From JAJNPS01 sp046589965 (GTDB lineage: Bacteria; Pseudomonadota; Alphaproteobacteria; Rhodobacterales; Rhodobacteraceae), in NCBI GenBank assembly GCA_046589965.1, contig JBKJVF010000129.1, positions 1 to 8,365 of the forward strand: a stretch of 8,365 nucleotides of DNA. The letters are read 5' to 3'. Under the pieces are notes generated by a model. It did no database searches and was not told the origin of the DNA. It saw nothing but the letters and a program-made list of their open reading frames with translations. Within the stretch, counting starts at the first letter, position 1. The number at the start of each line of letters is the position of its first letter. Below are positions 6,433 to 8,365 of this stretch, piece after piece. Position numbers and translations under genes: made by a program.

Positions 6433-7365
6433 CTAGCGCCGACGCCACCAGCGCTTTTTCCTGACGGCCACCGGGGCCTCGCCGGTGTTGTGGAACTTGT
6501 CTTCGCGCCGGTCGCCGAACAGGCGGCGGTTCTCCAGATGCTCGCGCTGGGCCCGGTAAAACGCCATCAGGAAATCCAGCCGGTCGTTTGGCGCGACTTT
6601 CGGCGCATAGCTGATCTTGCGGATGATGGCGTCAGTGACCCGCGCCAGTTCGGTATTGCCCGCTGGACCCTTGACCGGATCGCGCAGGATGGCCTCCAGC
6701 GTCTGCAATTCGTACCGGCCATAGACGTCCAGATGCACGGGCAGGAATTCGAACCGCGCATCCTTTGTCGGGGCTTTTGCCGCCAGGTCGCCCAACAGCT
6801 GCGTCTTGGGGTTTTCCACCACCAGCGTTCCCGCCACCAGATCGCCCAGCCTTTGGCGACGCCGATTGGTAAAGGGCACGATCAGCACCAACAGCACCCA
6901 GGCCGATGTGATCAGCCCCAGCCCAACACCAAGGTCATCGACCGCAAACAGCATGGAGACGGGGGTAAAGAACTCCACCTCTTTGATCAGATTGCGGGCA
7001 GTGATCTGATGTGGCGTCAGTCTGCGGCCATCCGCGCTGATGACGCGAATGCGCGCGATCCGCTTGCCCAGGGTTCGGCCGTTCCAGACCAGTTCAGCCA
7101 GAATGTAATAAGGAATGCGCACCAGAAAAAAGAGGATGATGATCAGGGAAAACGTCGCTGTCAGTGGCAGCACGTCCAACCAGAACAGCCCGAACGCCAC
7201 CGCCAGCACGCTGAGATAGGTGATCAGCACATCCATGATCTGGGCCCCGAGACGGACCCCGACCGAAGCGATGAAAAAATTGATCGGCACGCCCTCGGGC
7301 GGCAAAAGGCGTTCGACCCGACGCTTGGGCACCATGTCGCGATAAGGGGCAGAGGCGGTCGTCAT
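6433..7365 (-). CDS. RDD-family membrane protein with long cytoplasmic C-terminal extension
   Basis: A 310-residue membrane protein with an N-terminal RDD domain and unknown biochemical role; some RDD proteins have been linked to ion or solute transport, which cannot be assumed here. Membrane segments lie at about 42-62, 66-90, 124-140 and 142-157. RDD landmarks are the Arg and Asp of GVRLGAQIMDVLI (36-48), WNGRTLGKRIARIRVIS (94-110) and QRLGDLVAGTLVV (171-183). Residues 185-310 are soluble and contain HLDVYGRYELQTLEAILRD (211-229), which I associate with RDD proteins found beside SpoIIM, ending in a basic, tryptophan-containing tail (RKKRWWRRR). The ATG chosen overlaps the SpoIIM stop by 4 nt (ATGA) and needs no strong ribosome site if coupled. 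The frame stays open upstream to 7677 but that part is Arg/Ala-rich, hydrophilic and antisense-like. It ends 3 nt from the stop of the convergent kinase gene. Confidence 0.88.
   Translation of the reverse strand: MTTASAPYRDMVPKRRVERLLPPEGVPINFFIASVGVRLGAQIMDVLITYLSVLAVAFGLFWLDVLPLTATFSLIIILFFLVRIPYYILAELVWNGRTLGKRIARIRVISADGRRLTPHQITARNLIKEVEFFTPVSMLFAVDDLGVGLGLITSAWVLLVLIVPFTNRRRQRLGDLVAGTLVVENPKTQLLGDLAAKAPTKDARFEFLPVHLDVYGRYELQTLEAILRDPVKGPAGNTELARVTDAIIRKISYAPKVAPNDRLDFLMAFYRAQREHLENRRLFGDRREDKFHNTGEAPVAVRKKRWWRRR
6435..6459 (+). terminator. Possible intrinsic terminator of the two-component operon, inside the 3' end of the convergent gene
   Basis: AGCGC (6435-6439) and GCGCT (6451-6455) can pair around an 11-nt loop, and the second arm runs into five T (6455-6459). 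It begins 6 nt after the kinase stop, the right place for a rho-independent terminator on the + strand. The stem is only 5 bp, so efficiency is doubtful. The element lies within the last codons of the RDD gene; the T-run reads as the two lysine codons of its basic tail. Confidence 0.35.
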
Positions 7366-8365
7366 CGCGCGGGCCCAGGCGTTTCGCGGCCCGACAGCAT
7401 CAGCCAGGCCAGCCACGCCGCCCCGATGCCCCAGCCGATGGTCAGCCGCAGTTCCGGCGATTGCACGATCTGGCGCAGGAAACCTTCGATCACCGCGGCG
7501 ACAATCAGCATGATGCCCGCAAGGACAATCAGCTTGACTGCGTCGTGCCCATGTTCGCGCAAGGCATCGTGCCGTGTCATCTGGCCCGGCAGCAAAAGCG
7601 CCAGCCCCAGCCGCGCGCCCCCTGCACAGGCGATGCAAATCGCCGATAACTCGGTCACCCCATGGATCGAAAGCCACGCAAACAGGTCATAAGCCAGCCC
7701 CTTTTCGGCAAAGGTCGCAAAGAACGCCCCGATCAGAAGCCCGTTGTAAAAGGTCAACAAAAAGCTCGGCACCGACAGGAATATCCCCAAGGCAAAGACT
7801 AGGATCGCGATCTGTGTGTTGTGTGAAAAAAGGTAGGACGCAAAAGCGCCAAGCGCGTCGTGGGACGCGCCCTCGTCGCCGTAAAGCGTGCCGCGCAGAT
7901 AGTCGGCAGATGCGGCGGGCGTGCGTCCATCGGCCATGTCGGGCGGTACAAAGGTGAAATACCAGCTTGGGTCCTGAAAATACAAAAGGTAGCCCGCGAC
8001 GGCCCCCAGACACATCGCGACAAAGCCGATCAGCAGCGGCAGCGCCGACCGACGAACAGCGCGCGGAATGCCCGTTGTCAGCAGGCGTGTCACAAGCCCG
8101 CGAATGCTTTCCTGCGGCGCATAGACCACAAGATAGGCGCGCGAACACAGCTGTTCGAGGTAGGTCACAAGGGCTAGGTCCAGCGAAATATCCCGCGCAA
8201 CCGACAGCGAATTCATTGCCTGCCGGTAGGTGGTGGCCAGATCGCGTGCCTCGTCATAGCTAAGCGATTTGACGCCGCCCTTGTCGGCACGCGCCACCAG
8301 CACCTCCAAACGTTTCCAGCTGGGCTCGCGTTCCATCCGAAACCGCGCGGACCTTAGCTGGTCTG
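7362..8365 (-). CDS. SpoIIM-family integral membrane protein (stage II sporulation protein M-like), start beyond right edge
   Basis: A membrane protein of the SpoIIM family. In Bacillus SpoIIM works in peptidoglycan remodelling during engulfment; homologues in non-sporulating bacteria have no settled function. From the ATG at 8336 the product would be 324 residues: a cytoplasmic helical N-terminal region (1-95), then membrane segments at about 98-120, 165-200, 212-232, 248-267 and 278-295. Family landmarks are SHNTQIAILVFALGIF (161-176), NGLLIGAFF (188-196) and HGVTELSAICIACAGGARLG (205-224). The frame is open upstream of that ATG to the window edge, reading DQLRSARFR immediately before MEREPSWKRLE, which looks like normal N-terminal sequence. 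No good ribosome site precedes 8336, so I extend the gene to the edge and treat it as 5' partial. Its stop overlaps the RDD start, so the two are probably co-translated. In other bacteria such pairs sit near MoxR ATPase and DUF58 genes, none visible here. Confidence 0.88.
   Translation of the reverse strand, partial: DQLRSARFRMEREPSWKRLEVLVARADKGGVKSLSYDEARDLATTYRQAMNSLSVARDISLDLALVTYLEQLCSRAYLVVYAPQESIRGLVTRLLTTGIPRAVRRSALPLLIGFVAMCLGAVAGYLLYFQDPSWYFTFVPPDMADGRTPAASADYLRGTLYGDEGASHDALGAFASYLFSHNTQIAILVFALGIFLSVPSFLLTFYNGLLIGAFFATFAEKGLAYDLFAWLSIHGVTELSAICIACAGGARLGLALLLPGQMTRHDALREHGHDAVKLIVLAGIMLIVAAVIEGFLRQIVQSPELRLTIGWGIGAAWLAWLMLSGRETPGPAR

Noticed and set aside
6469..6487. Hairpin CACCGG-N7-CCGGTG as terminator after the kinase
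   Set aside because: No T-run follows and it is deeper in the RDD coding region; the 6435-6459 element is better placed.
7366..7677. N-terminal extension of the RDD protein
   Set aside because: Would be entirely inside the SpoIIM gene and is hydrophilic Arg/Ala-rich; the ATG at the 4-nt overlap fits the family.
6490..7692. Plus-strand frame of 400 codons opposite RDD/SpoIIM
   Set aside because: His/Gln/Arg/Asp-rich antisense frame without recognisable domain; the minus strand encodes two recognisable membrane proteins.

Overview
The window is GC-rich, densely packed bacterial DNA. Its gene families and their arrangement fit an alphaproteobacterium of the Rhodobacterales (Rhodobacter/Roseobacter group). 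The pointers are an AcuI-type acrylyl-CoA reductase, a DUF4153/DUF4173-like membrane protein joined to a two-component system, and an RDD/SpoIIM pair. This placement rests on family recognition, not on a marker gene. No tRNA, rRNA, transposon, phage gene or CRISPR array was seen, and no gene looks broken.

Layout. Bases 1-2020 (+) hold the last ~350 residues of a two-domain RbsA-like sugar ABC ATPase, cut by the left window edge, then its RbsC-like permease; the substrate is unknown. A 75-nt gap with a small hairpin separates this from acuI (2096-3088, -), which points toward it. A 238-nt divergent intergenic region (3089-3326) separates acuI from a tight + strand operon (3327-6429). That operon encodes a polytopic membrane protein of unknown function, an OmpR-family response regulator and a small membrane histidine kinase. 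Both junctions are overlapping stop/start codons (ATGA, then GTGA). The kinase stop lies 3 nt from the stop of the next gene, which is convergent. The right end (6433-8365, -) carries an RDD-family membrane protein translationally coupled to a SpoIIM-family membrane protein whose true start probably lies beyond the right edge.

How the genes work together. The first two genes form an importer. AcuI would reduce acryloyl-CoA to propionyl-CoA and stands alone here. The central operon is the most interesting part. The kinase has almost no periplasmic domain and the membrane protein is its coupled partner, so the three products may form one signalling unit. Three exact copies of GCCTGCACA, spaced 11 and 22 bp apart, lie just upstream of the operon and are a plausible binding array for its own regulator. 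The RDD/SpoIIM pair resembles part of the wider MoxR/DUF58-associated membrane cluster, but no other member of that cluster is visible.
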